Shown here: one piece after another, positions 1 through 8,495 of the stretch | Position numbering within the stretch: position 1 is the stretch's first letter | How the letters are laid out: every line of letters starts with the position of its first letter | NCBI RefSeq assembly: GCF_029027405.1 | Contig: NZ_CP093396.1 | Coordinates: 1,364,001 to 1,428,000, forward strand | Length of the DNA stretch: 64,000 nt | Direction: 5' to 3' | Source: Sulfurimonas sp. | GTDB taxonomy: Bacteria > Campylobacterota > Campylobacteria > Campylobacterales > Sulfurimonadaceae | The notes under the pieces: generated by a model | Databases searched by the model: none | Told to the model about the DNA's origin: nothing | Seen by the model: only the letters and a program-made list of their open reading frames with translations | Made by a program: the position numbers and the translations under genes

Positions 1-177
1 AGAAAAAAAGATATTATTTTGTACCTTAAGGGTAATGTTTTTTTCGAATTTTATACTACCCCAATATGTCAAGACAACTTTTTCAAAAATCTAATTCCCT
101 AAATACCTGTTACCCTATGCTACATTTTCACTAGATTTAGTGTAATTCTCATCATTTATTTTTAAACTATCATTATA
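1..177. other. non-coding left flank of the IS
   Basis: No gene is visible. The stretch is very AT-rich and holds a short palindrome, TACCTTAAGGGTA (21-33), of unknown role, plus a sequence at 52-79 resembling the terminal repeat of the neighbouring insertion sequence. It may be the remnant of an older insertion or the 3' flank of a gene lying outside the window. Confidence 0.5.
52..79. repeat. diverged IS terminal-repeat-like sequence
   Basis: The first 13 bases (TATACTACCCCAA) are identical to the left end of the intact IS at 174-186. By eye about 21 of 28 bases match, including the ACAACT at the far side, in the same orientation. It could be the decayed end of an earlier copy or of a related element; no second transposase fragment is visible between the two. 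Confidence 0.45.
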
Positions 178-262
178 CTACCCCAAGAAAATCAAACAAC
201 TATTTCTAAAGTTTTACTCTTTTAAGAATTAAACTTTAGAAATAGTTGAACCCTCTGAACAA
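178..262 (+). repeat. left terminal inverted repeat of the IS, interrupted
   Basis: Bases 178-201 (begins CTACCCCAAGAAAATC) and 248-262 (GAACCCTCTGAACAA) together match the complement of the right end without mismatch. The 46 bases between them, 202-247, are absent from the right end. Confidence 0.85.
198..247 (+). repeat. 17-bp stem hairpin inside the left IS end
   Basis: AACTATTTCTAAAGTTT (198-214) is exactly complementary to 231-247, with a 16-nt loop between. It lies within the left terminal repeat, upstream of the transposase promoter and start. There is no T-tract after the stem, so it is not a classic intrinsic terminator. It could shield the transposase from outside transcription or affect end recognition. 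Confidence 0.8.
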
Positions 263-312
263 TCAAGCAATTTAACTTAACCTCCTTCAAACCAATAATT
301 AGCTAAAATAGA

Positions 313-318
313 TATACT
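313..318 (+). promoter_or_regulatory. candidate -10 box for the transposase
   Basis: TATACT lies 25 nt before the transposase ATG; a GAGGG ribosome-binding sequence (332-336) follows. The position is consistent with a sigma-70 promoter; no convincing -35 element was seen. Confidence 0.4.
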
Positions 319-343
319 AAGAAGCTAAGTTTGAGGGATAAAT

Positions 344-1354
344 ATGCAACTAAGTTTTTTTGACCATGCCATGAAATACCAAGGTGGTAAGAAGAGTATG
401 AAGTTTCTAAATGAGATGAAAGAGATTATTCCATTTGAAGCAATTGAGAAAATACTTATAGAGAAAAATGTATATAAACCTAACAAAGGTAAGACAGGAA
501 GACCATCTATCATTGCAAAGATATTAGTAGGCTCACTCTTCTTGCAGAATTGGTATGGATTGTCAGATCCAATGACACGTGTGACAGTTTCCTTACCAGA
601 AACTGTAGAAGAGCTTATACATGACCGTATAAGCTTTAGAAAGTTTCTTGATATTAAAGATGAAGACACTATTCCAGATGAGACTACAATTTGTAAATTT
701 AGAAACAAACTTATAAAAGAAGAGCTGCTAGGTTCAATATTTGAAGAAGTAAAAAAGATGATGGAATCTAAAAGACTTATACTCAATGAGGGAACTCTTA
801 TAGACGCTACTCTCATCCACTCAAGCGAACCAAAGAGAAAAAAAGATGACAAGGGTAAAGTTATTTCAAATAAAGCCCATGATTCTGATGCAACCTATAC
901 TTCAAAAAGAGGTCGTAAACATCATGGATTAAAGATGCATATAGCAACTGATACAAACGGTATCATCAAAAAAGTAATAGCTACAACTGCATCAACTCAT
1001 GATAGTACTCAATTCGATGAACTTACTCAAGATGAAGATAAAGCTATCTTTGCAGATAGCGGCTATATGCAAAAGGCAAGAAAAGTGGCACTAAGAGCAA
1101 AAGGTATTTTTGCTGGTATAGTTGAAAGACGAGTAAGAGGTCAATCGAAACTAAGACCTAAACAATCAAGAAATAATACAAGATTCTCAAAGATAAGATG
1201 TCTCGTGGAATTACCATTCGCATTTATAAAACAACATATGAACTTCAGAAAAACCAGATATCGGGGAATAGATAAAAATCAACAACACTTTTTTATGTTG
1301 GCTGCTTGTTATAATCTGAGACGGACACCTGCACTGGTAAGGGCTAGGAACTGA
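344..1354 (+). CDS. IS5-family DDE transposase
   Basis: A 336-residue transposase that would cut and rejoin the ends of the IS. The N-terminal part (to about residue 125) has the IS5-type helix-rich domain ending in the IPDETTICKFRNKL block. The catalytic RNase-H-like part follows, with candidate acidic residues D154 (LIDATLI), D238 (FADSGY) and E289 (CLVELPF), then the YRGIDKNQ and LAACYNLRR signatures. No frameshift or stop is seen, so it may be active. The start is the ATG preceded by GAGGG at about 8 nt. The reverse strand of this gene also lacks stops over 500 nt, but that reading has no transposon-like features. Confidence 0.93.
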   Translation: MQLSFFDHAMKYQGGKKSMKFLNEMKEIIPFEAIEKILIEKNVYKPNKGKTGRPSIIAKILVGSLFLQNWYGLSDPMTRVTVSLPETVEELIHDRISFRKFLDIKDEDTIPDETTICKFRNKLIKEELLGSIFEEVKKMMESKRLILNEGTLIDATLIHSSEPKRKKDDKGKVISNKAHDSDATYTSKRGRKHHGLKMHIATDTNGIIKKVIATTASTHDSTQFDELTQDEDKAIFADSGYMQKARKVALRAKGIFAGIVERRVRGQSKLRPKQSRNNTRFSKIRCLVELPFAFIKQHMNFRKTRYRGIDKNQQHFFMLAACYNLRRTPALVRARN

Positions 1355-1490
1355 TACAAAAGGAACAAAATAAGGTTCTAACATGCTAATAAATAGTAGA
1401 AATATAGAAAAACAAGACAGAAACTCACTTCAAAATTGAAAGAGAATTTTTAAAATGATAGAATATTAGTATAAAGAAGAATCATCTGGC

Positions 1491-1529
1491 TTGTTCAGAG
1501 GGTTCAGTTGTTTGATTTTCTTGGGGTAG
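1491..1529 (-). repeat. right terminal inverted repeat of the IS, uninterrupted
   Basis: This is the reverse complement of the two blocks of the left repeat, read as one continuous 39-nt sequence ending CTTGGGGTAG. Confidence 0.85.
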
Positions 1530-1654
1530 TATATTTCTCATTATACACAAAAATAAAACTATAACCATTTTGTAACCATAAGCACTCTAAATCATAGTAA
1601 AGTTATTACAAATATGTCCTAAATCCCTTAATCAGCGTGTTTCTTAAATTCTAC

Positions 1655-1660
1655 TATAAT
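1655..1660 (+). promoter_or_regulatory. -10 box, possibly giving a leaderless mRNA
   Basis: TATAAT ends 7 nt before the ATG at 1668. Transcription from such a box normally starts about 6-8 nt downstream, which would be at or next to the start codon. No Shine-Dalgarno sequence lies before this ATG. Confidence 0.5.
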
Positions 1661-1667
1661 TCTTCGC

Positions 1668-2450
1668 ATGATTTACATAGCTTTTTTATTTTTTACATTT
1701 TTGATTTTAATTTATGCTTTTTATGAGTGGCAATATCATATGATTTTTACTCCAACCTTGCATAGAGAGAGTGAGCTTGACGATAAATTTGAGATGCTTA
1801 GTATAAACAATGAAGATGGAATTGAGCTTGAAGGTGTTGTTTTTACTCCAAAAGAGTTTAAAAATACGATGCTCTTTTTTGGTGGTCGTTCACACGATGT
1901 AGTAGGTTTGATTAAAAAACTATCACTTACTTACCCAACACTTAGGATTATCTCTTTTAACTACCGTTCTTATGGAAAAAGTGAGGGTGTAGCAAGTGAG
2001 AAAAATCTTTTTAAAGATTCACTTCAAATCGCTTCATTAACTCAAAAGTATTATGGTGATTTTTATATTTTAGGATTTTCTTTAGGTTCAAGTGTTGCCT
2101 CTTATGTTGCGAGTAAACACAAGAATTTGGGAGTTATTTTAGTTGGCTCTTTTGATTCCATCGCATCTGTCGCAAAAGAAAAGTTCGTACAAAGAGGTGT
2201 TTTTCCTATGATTGATTTGAGTAATGTTTTTAGATACAAATTTAGAAACTATGAACATGTTCAAAGTATAGATGCCAAGACTTATCTTTTTGTAAGTCGT
2301 GATGATGAAACAACATATATCCAAAATGCTAGAAATCTAAAAAATTATATTAAAAATTTAGCTCTTTACAAAGAAGTAGATGGATTAAGCCACAAAGAGT
2401 TACTTTGGGATGAGAAAGTAGTAGAAGAAATTAATGGAGTAATTAGATGA
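1668..2450 (+). CDS. membrane-anchored alpha/beta hydrolase
   Basis: A 260-residue serine hydrolase of unknown substrate. Residues 1-18 form a hydrophobic anchor. The nucleophile elbow is GFSLGS with S138, the likely acid is in SRDDE near residue 212, and the likely base is H242 in LSHKELLW, so the triad looks complete. The Pfam-type fold is that of the BEM46/YheT-like and S33-like hydrolases. The gene overlaps the next by 4 nt (ATGA), so the two are probably made together. There is no ribosome-binding site and the TATAAT box sits only 7 nt upstream. The immediately adjacent IS raises the possibility that upstream control sequence has been replaced. Confidence 0.82.
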   Translation: MIYIAFLFFTFLILIYAFYEWQYHMIFTPTLHRESELDDKFEMLSINNEDGIELEGVVFTPKEFKNTMLFFGGRSHDVVGLIKKLSLTYPTLRIISFNYRSYGKSEGVASEKNLFKDSLQIASLTQKYYGDFYILGFSLGSSVASYVASKHKNLGVILVGSFDSIASVAKEKFVQRGVFPMIDLSNVFRYKFRNYEHVQSIDAKTYLFVSRDDETTYIQNARNLKNYIKNLALYKEVDGLSHKELLWDEKVVEEINGVIR

Positions 2451-3196
2451 ATGAAGTAGGATTTTTTTTAAAGAAGTTGGTTTCTTTTTTTATAGAGCCT
2501 TACGGAATGATTCTTTTACTATTTATCTTTTGGTATCTATTTTTAAAGATGAAGAAAAAAAACTTATCAACTGCTTCTTTATATCTTGCTTTTACTTTTA
2601 TGTTTTTATTCTCTTACCCACCATTTTCAAATTTTTTAATCAGTAACCTAGAAGATATGCAAACAAAATATGATTATAAACGAGAGGCAAAATATATTCA
2701 TGTTTTAGGAAGTGGACACAATACAGATGCTACGCAACCTCTCTCTTCACAAATCAGACCAACAGGCTTAACTAGGGTGATTGAAGGTGTTATAATTCAC
2801 AAGCATTTAAAAGACTCGAAGCTTATTTTTACAGGTTATGCTAGAAAAACAGATACTTCAAATGCTTTAATGCATGCAAAAATAGCAATGGAACTTGGAG
2901 TAAATAAAGAAAATATTATAGTTGGAAGTGAGCCAAAGGATACAAAAGAAGAGGCTCTTTTTAGTAAAGATATAGTAAAAAATTCTTCTCTTATTTTAGT
3001 TACATCTGCAAGTCACATGCCTCGTGCCATAAGCCTTTTTAAAAATACTGGAATTGACGCTATATCAGCATCTACAGATTTTCAAAAAAGAGATGACATA
3101 AGTTTTTTTATGCTTCCGAGTATTGATTCTTTTGAAAATTCTCAAATAGCTATTCATGAATATTATGGTATTTTGTGGAATAAATTAAGAAGTTAA
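2447..3196 (+). CDS. YdcF/ElyC/SanA-family (DUF218) membrane protein
   Basis: 249 residues. Two N-terminal membrane segments (about residues 15-32 and 40-60) are followed by a DUF218 domain with HVLGSGH near residue 85 and TSASHMPRA near 185. Family members act in envelope or peptidoglycan-precursor homeostasis in other bacteria, but the biochemical activity is not settled. It is translationally coupled to the hydrolase upstream. Nothing in the sequence shows the substrate. Confidence 0.82.
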   Translation: MNEVGFFLKKLVSFFIEPYGMILLLFIFWYLFLKMKKKNLSTASLYLAFTFMFLFSYPPFSNFLISNLEDMQTKYDYKREAKYIHVLGSGHNTDATQPLSSQIRPTGLTRVIEGVIIHKHLKDSKLIFTGYARKTDTSNALMHAKIAMELGVNKENIIVGSEPKDTKEEALFSKDIVKNSSLILVTSASHMPRAISLFKNTGIDAISASTDFQKRDDISFFMLPSIDSFENSQIAIHEYYGILWNKLRS

Positions 3197-3207
3197 TAGT
3201 AAAATTC

Positions 3208-3213
3208 TATAAT
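3208..3213 (+). promoter_or_regulatory. candidate -10 box for the sulfatase-fold gene
   Basis: TATAAT lies 33 nt before the ATG at 3247, after the stop codon of the preceding gene. An AAAGAGAG ribosome-binding sequence follows. It suggests that the next gene has its own promoter. Confidence 0.5.
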
Positions 3214-3246
3214 ATTTTTTATACTTTAAATAAAGAGAGTTTATTT

Positions 3247-5262
3247 ATGTTTTTAAAACTTCCCAAAATTTTAAGATTTTTACTTGTTTTTATACCTTCT
3301 TTGACATTTCTTTATGTTTTTATGAGAGTTGTTTTTTATATAGTTTTTTCTGACCCATCTTCTCCTCTGATTTTCAATGATTATGCTCAAGCTATGTGGC
3401 TAGGTTTTAGGTTCGATTTAAGAATGGTTATTTTGATGATTGTACCTCTTTTCTTTTTGGGAGGTATTAAGTGGCTTAGTCCATTTAATGGAGGCTTTTT
3501 TAAATATTTTTGGCTTGTCTATCTAGGTTTAGTATTTGCTTTTTATTTTTTATTTTACACTATTGACTTTGGACATTTTGCATATCTTCATACAAGGGTA
3601 GATTTTACAGCTATAAGATTTTTAGAAAATTTAGATATTTCGACTCAAATGGTTTGGGAGAGTTACCCAGTTGTTTGGATATCTTTGGGTGTATTTTTAG
3701 TAAATATAATTTTTATATTTTTCACATATAGGTTAATAGTTGATATCGAAGAACAAAGAAAGATAAAAATATCTATAAATCAAGGTATAGTTTTTGGTTT
3801 TGTGGCATTTATAATTCTTCTTGTTGGAGGTTATAGTAAGTTTTCGCAGTATCCTCTTAGGTGGAGTGAAGCAGCTTTTTCAAAACATGCTTTTGCTACT
3901 CAACTAACTTACAACCCTATACACTATTTTTTTGATACTTGGAAAAATGGAAGAGTATCTTACGATAAAAAAGAAGTTAAAAAATACTACTCTTTGATGA
4001 GTGATTTTTTGGGTGTAAAAGATAAAGATGAAGAAAGTTTAAACTTTAAAAGAGAAATAACTCCAAAACACATAATAGGTAAAAAACCAAATATTGTTAT
4101 AGTTATTTTAGAATCTTTTGCTTCATATAAATCTAGTGTATCAAATAATCCTATAGACCCTTCTCCTGTTATGAATGATTTAGCTAAAAATGGGTACTTC
4201 TTTAAAAACTATTTTACTCCATCAACTGGAACTGCCCGTTCTATCTATACTACAGTTACAAGTCTTCCAGATGTGGAACTAAAAGGTACATCTTCTCGTA
4301 ATCCTCTTATAGTTGATCAGCATAGTATTGCTCAAGATTTTAAAGGGTATGAGAAGTCTTATTTCATCGGTGGCTCAGCTTCATGGGGAAATATTCGTGG
4401 TATGCTAACTCAATCAATGACAAACTTAAAGCTTTATGAAGAAGGAGATTACTCATCACCTCGTAATGATGTTTGGGGTATTTCAGACATAGACCTTTTT
4501 CGTGAAGCAAATAAGGTACTAGTAAAAGAAAAAGAGCCATTTTTTAGTGTGATTCAAACTTCAGGAAATCATAGACCATATACTATTCCAAATGATAGTT
4601 ATGGTTTTAAAGTTAGAGATGATATAAGTGAAGAAGAAGTTGTGAAGTATGGTTTTCAATCTGTAAAGGAGTATAATTCATTTAGATTTATGGACTACTG
4701 CGTTGGTCATTATATGGAACTTGCAAGAAAAAGTGAATACTACAAAAATACTATCTTTATCTTTTGGGGAGACCACGGCATCCATGGAAGAACAGGTGAG
4801 CATACTTTTGTTGGAGAGAGTAATTCAAACCTAGGTTTAGGCTCACACAGAGTCCCTTTTGTAATCTACTCACCACTTATAAAAGAGCCAAAAGTATATG
4901 ACACCGTCTTAAGTGAAATAGATGCACTCCCAACAATTGCATCTATGGCAAACATCTCATATACTGCAACAACTCTAGGTCGAGATGTCTTTGATGAAGA
5001 ATTTGACAATAGTAGATATGCTTTTACAATCCAGCATAGTTCAAACCCTACAATTGGTTTAGTTGGAGAAAAATACTACTTTAGAACAAAAGCAGATGGA
5101 ACAAATGAGGCTCTTTTTGATATATATAGTGATTCCCCACTAGAAGATCATTCAGACCAAAATGAAGAGTTACTACAAAAGATGAAAGATTTAACTTTTG
5201 GCATCTATGAAACTGCTAAATATATTCCTTATTTTAATAAACAAGCAGATGTTAAAAAGTAG
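3247..5262 (+). CDS. LtaS/MdoB-type phosphoglycerol transferase family membrane enzyme
   Basis: 671 residues: about five membrane segments (residues 8-33, 56-74, 86-105, 140-162 and 180-196), then a long periplasmic sulfatase-fold domain from about residue 280. The residues that bind metal and form the nucleophile in LtaS-like enzymes are present: E289 in VILESF, Thr in PSTGTAR (327-329), and D509-H510 in WGDHGIHGR. The family transfers phosphoglycerol, or in relatives phosphoethanolamine, from lipid to glycan; which one applies here is not shown. In a Gram-negative cell a periplasmic glycan or lipid A/LPS acceptor is more likely than lipoteichoic acid. The gene ends directly against the stop of truA on the other strand. 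Confidence 0.85.
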   Translation: MFLKLPKILRFLLVFIPSLTFLYVFMRVVFYIVFSDPSSPLIFNDYAQAMWLGFRFDLRMVILMIVPLFFLGGIKWLSPFNGGFFKYFWLVYLGLVFAFYFLFYTIDFGHFAYLHTRVDFTAIRFLENLDISTQMVWESYPVVWISLGVFLVNIIFIFFTYRLIVDIEEQRKIKISINQGIVFGFVAFIILLVGGYSKFSQYPLRWSEAAFSKHAFATQLTYNPIHYFFDTWKNGRVSYDKKEVKKYYSLMSDFLGVKDKDEESLNFKREITPKHIIGKKPNIVIVILESFASYKSSVSNNPIDPSPVMNDLAKNGYFFKNYFTPSTGTARSIYTTVTSLPDVELKGTSSRNPLIVDQHSIAQDFKGYEKSYFIGGSASWGNIRGMLTQSMTNLKLYEEGDYSSPRNDVWGISDIDLFREANKVLVKEKEPFFSVIQTSGNHRPYTIPNDSYGFKVRDDISEEEVVKYGFQSVKEYNSFRFMDYCVGHYMELARKSEYYKNTIFIFWGDHGIHGRTGEHTFVGESNSNLGLGSHRVPFVIYSPLIKEPKVYDTVLSEIDALPTIASMANISYTATTLGRDVFDEEFDNSRYAFTIQHSSNPTIGLVGEKYYFRTKADGTNEALFDIYSDSPLEDHSDQNEELLQKMKDLTFGIYETAKYIPYFNKQADVKK

Positions 5263-5973
5263 TTAGTATTTTATTTTAGAGAGATAAAGCCCGTTGCTTG
5301 GTGCGGGTTTTATCTTAAAGTCTTTTTCGCAGTTGAGTAGAGCTATTATTTTAGATGCATCTAGTTTTAATAACGCTCCGACCATTAATCTAATTTGACT
5401 TCTTAAAAATCCATTCGCTTCAAAATTTAAGACAATATACTTCTTATGTTTATATACAGATGCTTTGTAGATAACTCTTATATTGCTTTTTGTATCACTT
5501 CCTGTTTTTTTAAAGTTTGAAAAATCATGTTCACCTAAAAAAAGTTTTATATTTTTTTGTATTTCATCAAAATTTATAGAGTTTAAAAATGTAATATAGT
5601 TTTCTTCAAAAGGGTTACTTTTTGACTCTTTCATTATGTAGCGATAAACTCTTCTTTTAGCACTATATCTTGCATGAAATTGCTCATTTACCTTTATGAT
5701 ATTTTTTACTTTTATACTTGGTGGTAGCATCTCATTTAAAACTTTTTTTAGTTTTTTTAAATCTGTCCAAAATGCAGGTAAATCAATATGACATACTTGT
5801 CCAGTTGCATGAACTCCTTTATCTGTTCTTCCAGATGCTATGATTTTAGAGTCTATACTAAGTTGTAAAAGAACTTTTTGTAAATTACCTAATATGGTGT
5901 TGTTTGAGCTTTTTTGAGTTTGTGAGCCTAAAAAATGAGTGCCATCATAAGACAAGGTTAATGCACAACGCAT
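5263..5973 (-). CDS. truA: tRNA pseudouridine(38-40) synthase TruA
   Basis: 236 residues, normal for the family. TruA converts U38-U40 of the tRNA anticodon stem-loop to pseudouridine. The N-terminus LSYDGTHFLGSQTQ and the catalytic loop ASGRTDKGVHATGQV with D51 are clear, as is the C-terminal FLRSQIRLMVG block. It is the last gene of the leftward run, 7 nt after the LptF/G-type permease, and faces the rightward sulfatase-fold gene with adjacent stop codons. Confidence 0.95.
   Translation of the reverse strand: MRCALTLSYDGTHFLGSQTQKSSNNTILGNLQKVLLQLSIDSKIIASGRTDKGVHATGQVCHIDLPAFWTDLKKLKKVLNEMLPPSIKVKNIIKVNEQFHARYSAKRRVYRYIMKESKSNPFEENYITFLNSINFDEIQKNIKLFLGEHDFSNFKKTGSDTKSNIRVIYKASVYKHKKYIVLNFEANGFLRSQIRLMVGALLKLDASKIIALLNCEKDFKIKPAPSNGLYLSKIKY
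5283..5314 (+). terminator. candidate terminator for the rightward operon, inside truA
   Basis: GATAAAGCCCG (5283-5293) pairs with 5304-5314 through one G-U wobble, with a 10-nt loop; a CTTTTT tract follows at 5321-5326. It lies within the 3' coding end of the convergent truA gene, so coding and termination signals would overlap. Confidence 0.4.
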
Positions 5974-5980
5974 CTATAAC

Positions 5981-7000
5981 TTAAAACCTATCTAAAATTG
6001 TTTTTTTATACATATAGTATGTTCCTGTTAACCAACTAATTATAACAAATGGAATAGTGTAGTAAACTAAAGTTTTTTGTAGTCCTAGAGTTGCTCCATA
6101 AAAAATTAAAATGCCTAAAAATAGGTATAAATATATTCTTCCTTTCTGATGACGAACATGAACTATACCAATACTCGCAACTAGAAAAAGACTTATAAGA
6201 GGAAAAAGACTCAAAAGAACATCAGTAATCATCATATGAGTTTTACTTTCTTTTCTCTCATCTGATAGCCAATATTCAATAGGTGAACGATATGTTGCAA
6301 GGTCAGTTGCCATAGTATCATTTATATACATGACTTCAAAATCAATTTGTGATAGTTTTTTTGTGGAATAACTATAGCCTTTTCCATCGGTAAGCTTTAA
6401 TCTTAAAATCCCTGAATCATTAATGATTTGAGCTTTTTTTGCATTGATAATAATCTCTTCTTTTTTATTTTTGTTAAATAAAATAACATTGGAGTAAGTT
6501 TCATTACCATTATCTTTGTCAATATAAAGTAACCAGTCACCAAAACTATGTCCAAACTCAGATGCACTCAGATTAAACTTAGCTTCACTTTTTTTATAGG
6601 AGACAAAGTTACTTGAAAGTGTAGTAGAGTGTGGAAAAAGTATAAAAAAATTAAACATTAAAAGTACAGATAGTAAAGCTGCTGGTTTTAAAAATGTTTT
6701 TAATATAAAACTAGGGTGGATCCCAAGAGAAAAAAGAACAACCATTTCATTATCTGTTGAGAGTTTAAACAAAGATAGAGTCGCAGCAATAAAAAATGTA
6801 ATAGGCAAGGTATAAAATAAAATTTCTGGTAAAACAAAGGTGTAGAGTTTTAACATATCTAAGATGCTTAGTTGTATAACTGCTGTATATGTCGCAAGTT
6901 TAATCATAAAGATAACAGATGCGATGGCAAAAAGAGGCATAAACATTGATAAAAAAATCATAAAAAGATTGTTGAGCATATATTTTCTAAGTCTATCCAT
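5981..7000 (-). CDS. LptF/LptG-family permease (YjgP/YjgQ)
   Basis: 339 residues with the layout of the LPS-export permeases: three N-terminal membrane segments (about 8-32, 50-75 and 98-120), a periplasmic beta-rich domain (about 125-250) and three C-terminal segments (about 258-330). With LptB, LptF and LptG extract LPS from the inner membrane and pass it to LptC/A. Only one such gene is in the window, and sequence alone does not tell me whether it is LptF or LptG. It follows the prepilin peptidase gene by 2 nt and is part of the same run. Confidence 0.85.
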   Translation of the reverse strand: MDRLRKYMLNNLFMIFLSMFMPLFAIASVIFMIKLATYTAVIQLSILDMLKLYTFVLPEILFYTLPITFFIAATLSLFKLSTDNEMVVLFSLGIHPSFILKTFLKPAALLSVLLMFNFFILFPHSTTLSSNFVSYKKSEAKFNLSASEFGHSFGDWLLYIDKDNGNETYSNVILFNKNKKEEIIINAKKAQIINDSGILRLKLTDGKGYSYSTKKLSQIDFEVMYINDTMATDLATYRSPIEYWLSDERKESKTHMMITDVLLSLFPLISLFLVASIGIVHVRHQKGRIYLYLFLGILIFYGATLGLQKTLVYYTIPFVIISWLTGTYYMYKKTILDRF

Positions 7001-7002
7001 GA

Positions 7003-7818
7003 TTAATAATTAGCCTCGATATATGAAAGTATTGGTGAATCGTAAATATAAACTATAAAAGTTGCTAGTGCTAAAAATGGCACAAAAGGAACTCTTTGTT
7101 CTTGGGCTGATTTGTTAAGTAGAAGTAGCATTACCGGCAAGGCTAAAATAGCAGATAAAAAGACAGCGACTAGAGTTAGTTTAGCACCAAGTAAAGCCCC
7201 CATAGTTGCAGCTACCATTATGTCACCTTCTCCCATTGCTTCTATAAATGGTGTTCTGTCATAATGTTTATTCCACGGAGTTTTTGTCTTTAGTCCTGCT
7301 CGGTAACTACTAGAGGTTAAGTAGTAAGAAAGTGCAAACCTTAACAGTGTAAAACCACCAGCAAAAAGAAGAGCATTTTGAAAGTTTAGAAAAACTCCAT
7401 TTAGGTTCCATGCTCCAAAAATTGCAAAAAACATAGCCAAAAGGTTTAAAGAATCTGGAACCATTTTATATTTAAAATCAATTATAGAAAGAGCTAAGAG
7501 CATTAAAAAACTAAAACCTATTAAAAGTAAAGGAAGAGATAAAGTATATTTAGTAGCTAATATTAAAAATATTAGACCAGATATAAACTCTATAATTGGA
7601 TATTGTGAGGAAATTTTAGTTTTACAAAAAGAGCATTTTCCTCTTAAGAAAATCCAAGAAAATATAGGAATATTGTGCCAAGGTTTGAGTGAATTCAAGC
7701 ATTCTGGACAATGAGATGCGCCAAAAACTACACTCTCATCTTTTGGAATTCTTAAAATTAAAACATTAATAAATGAGCCTATTAAAGTACCAAGTATAAA
7801 AGCAAAAAGTGTTTCCAT
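7003..7818 (-). CDS. pilD: type IV prepilin peptidase / N-methyltransferase (A24 family)
   Basis: 271 residues. The N-terminal methyltransferase part has two Cys pairs, CPEC and CSFCKT, which bind zinc in PilD. The peptidase part follows, with the two aspartates of the A24 family in the D-x-K motif (DFKYKMVPD) and the GEGD motif. About eight membrane segments. It cleaves and methylates pseudopilins or pilins at the inner membrane. No pilin gene is in the window. The start overlaps the uppS stop by one base (TAATG). Confidence 0.92.
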   Translation of the reverse strand: METLFAFILGTLIGSFINVLILRIPKDESVVFGASHCPECLNSLKPWHNIPIFSWIFLRGKCSFCKTKISSQYPIIEFISGLIFLILATKYTLSLPLLLIGFSFLMLLALSIIDFKYKMVPDSLNLLAMFFAIFGAWNLNGVFLNFQNALLFAGGFTLLRFALSYYLTSSSYRAGLKTKTPWNKHYDRTPFIEAMGEGDIMVAATMGALLGAKLTLVAVFLSAILALPVMLLLLNKSAQEQRVPFVPFLALATFIVYIYDSPILSYIEANY

Positions 7819-8495
7819 TATTTTAAACCTCCAAAACGGCGTTCAATTTTTGTAAATTTTTTTATGATTTTCTCTAAGTCTTCTTTTGTAAAATCAGGCC
7901 AAAGTGTGTCAATGAAGAATAGTTCTGCATAAGCTGCCTGCCAAAGTAAGAAGTTAGAAAGCCTATGGTCACCACCTGTTCGTATAAGTAAATCAACACA
8001 GTGTTTACAATCCAGTTCATTACTAAGCATTGCCTCTGTAATGTTTTCTTCGTTGCTTTTTAGTTTGTTTATCGCTCGTACTATCTCATCTTGTGCACCA
8101 TAGTTTAAAGCTAAAGATTGAACTAAACCATCGCAATGAGCAGTTTTTTCTTTTACCTCATTTATGGTTTTTTGTAAAGATTTTGAAAAAGCTCTTATGT
8201 CGCCAATTGGTTCAAATCTAACATTATTTTTTAGATAAACACTCAGTTCATTTTTTAAATACCTCTCTAGTAGTTTCATTAAAAACTCAACTTCCAAGCG
8301 AGGTCTTTTCCAGTTTTCAGTTGAAAACGCATAAAGTGTTAATCGTTCTATATCAGGATTATTTGAGCAGTAAGTTGTAATGTTTTTAACAACTTTAGCA
8401 CCTTCTTCATGCCCCTTTACTCTTTTTTTGTCTTGAAGTTCAGCCCAACGACCATTTCCATCCATGATGATGGCTATATGTTTTGCACTATTCAT
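7818..8495 (-). CDS. uppS: isoprenyl (undecaprenyl) diphosphate synthase
   Basis: 225 residues. Cis-prenyltransferase making the C55 carrier lipid from farnesyl-PP and isopentenyl-PP. The signature IAIIMDGNGRWA with the catalytic Asp, the KGHEEG block, and RTGGDHRLSNFLLWQ plus AELFFIDTLWPDF at the end are all present. It sits between coaBC (adjacent, no gap) and the prepilin peptidase gene. The lipid product is the likely carrier for the prenyl-phosphate sugars inferred for the cluster upstream. Confidence 0.95.
   Translation of the reverse strand: MNSAKHIAIIMDGNGRWAELQDKKRVKGHEEGAKVVKNITTYCSNNPDIERLTLYAFSTENWKRPRLEVEFLMKLLERYLKNELSVYLKNNVRFEPIGDIRAFSKSLQKTINEVKEKTAHCDGLVQSLALNYGAQDEIVRAINKLKSNEENITEAMLSNELDCKHCVDLLIRTGGDHRLSNFLLWQAAYAELFFIDTLWPDFTKEDLEKIIKKFTKIERRFGGLK

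Larger units (their letters stand above)
178..1529 (+). mobile_element. IS5-family insertion sequence, apparently complete
   Basis: The element is bounded by 39-nt inverted repeats (178-201 plus 248-262 on the left; 1491-1529 on the right) and carries a single intact DDE transposase gene (344-1354). TATA lies just outside both ends (174-177 and 1530-1533), which fits a 4-bp target duplication, but TATA is its own complement, so a shorter duplication and slightly longer repeats cannot be excluded. The left repeat is interrupted by a 46-bp hairpin-forming insert. Confidence 0.85.
1355..1667. other. IS 3' non-coding end and spacer to the next gene
   Basis: Bases 1355-1490 are the IS tail and hold no gene. 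Bases 1530-1667 are AT-rich host DNA with a promoter at the far right. No open frame of useful length was found. Confidence 0.6.

Noticed and set aside
325-852. Open frame on the minus strand within the transposase gene
   Set aside because: It has Ser/Phe-rich antisense composition, no ribosome-binding site, and lies fully within a clear DDE transposase gene.
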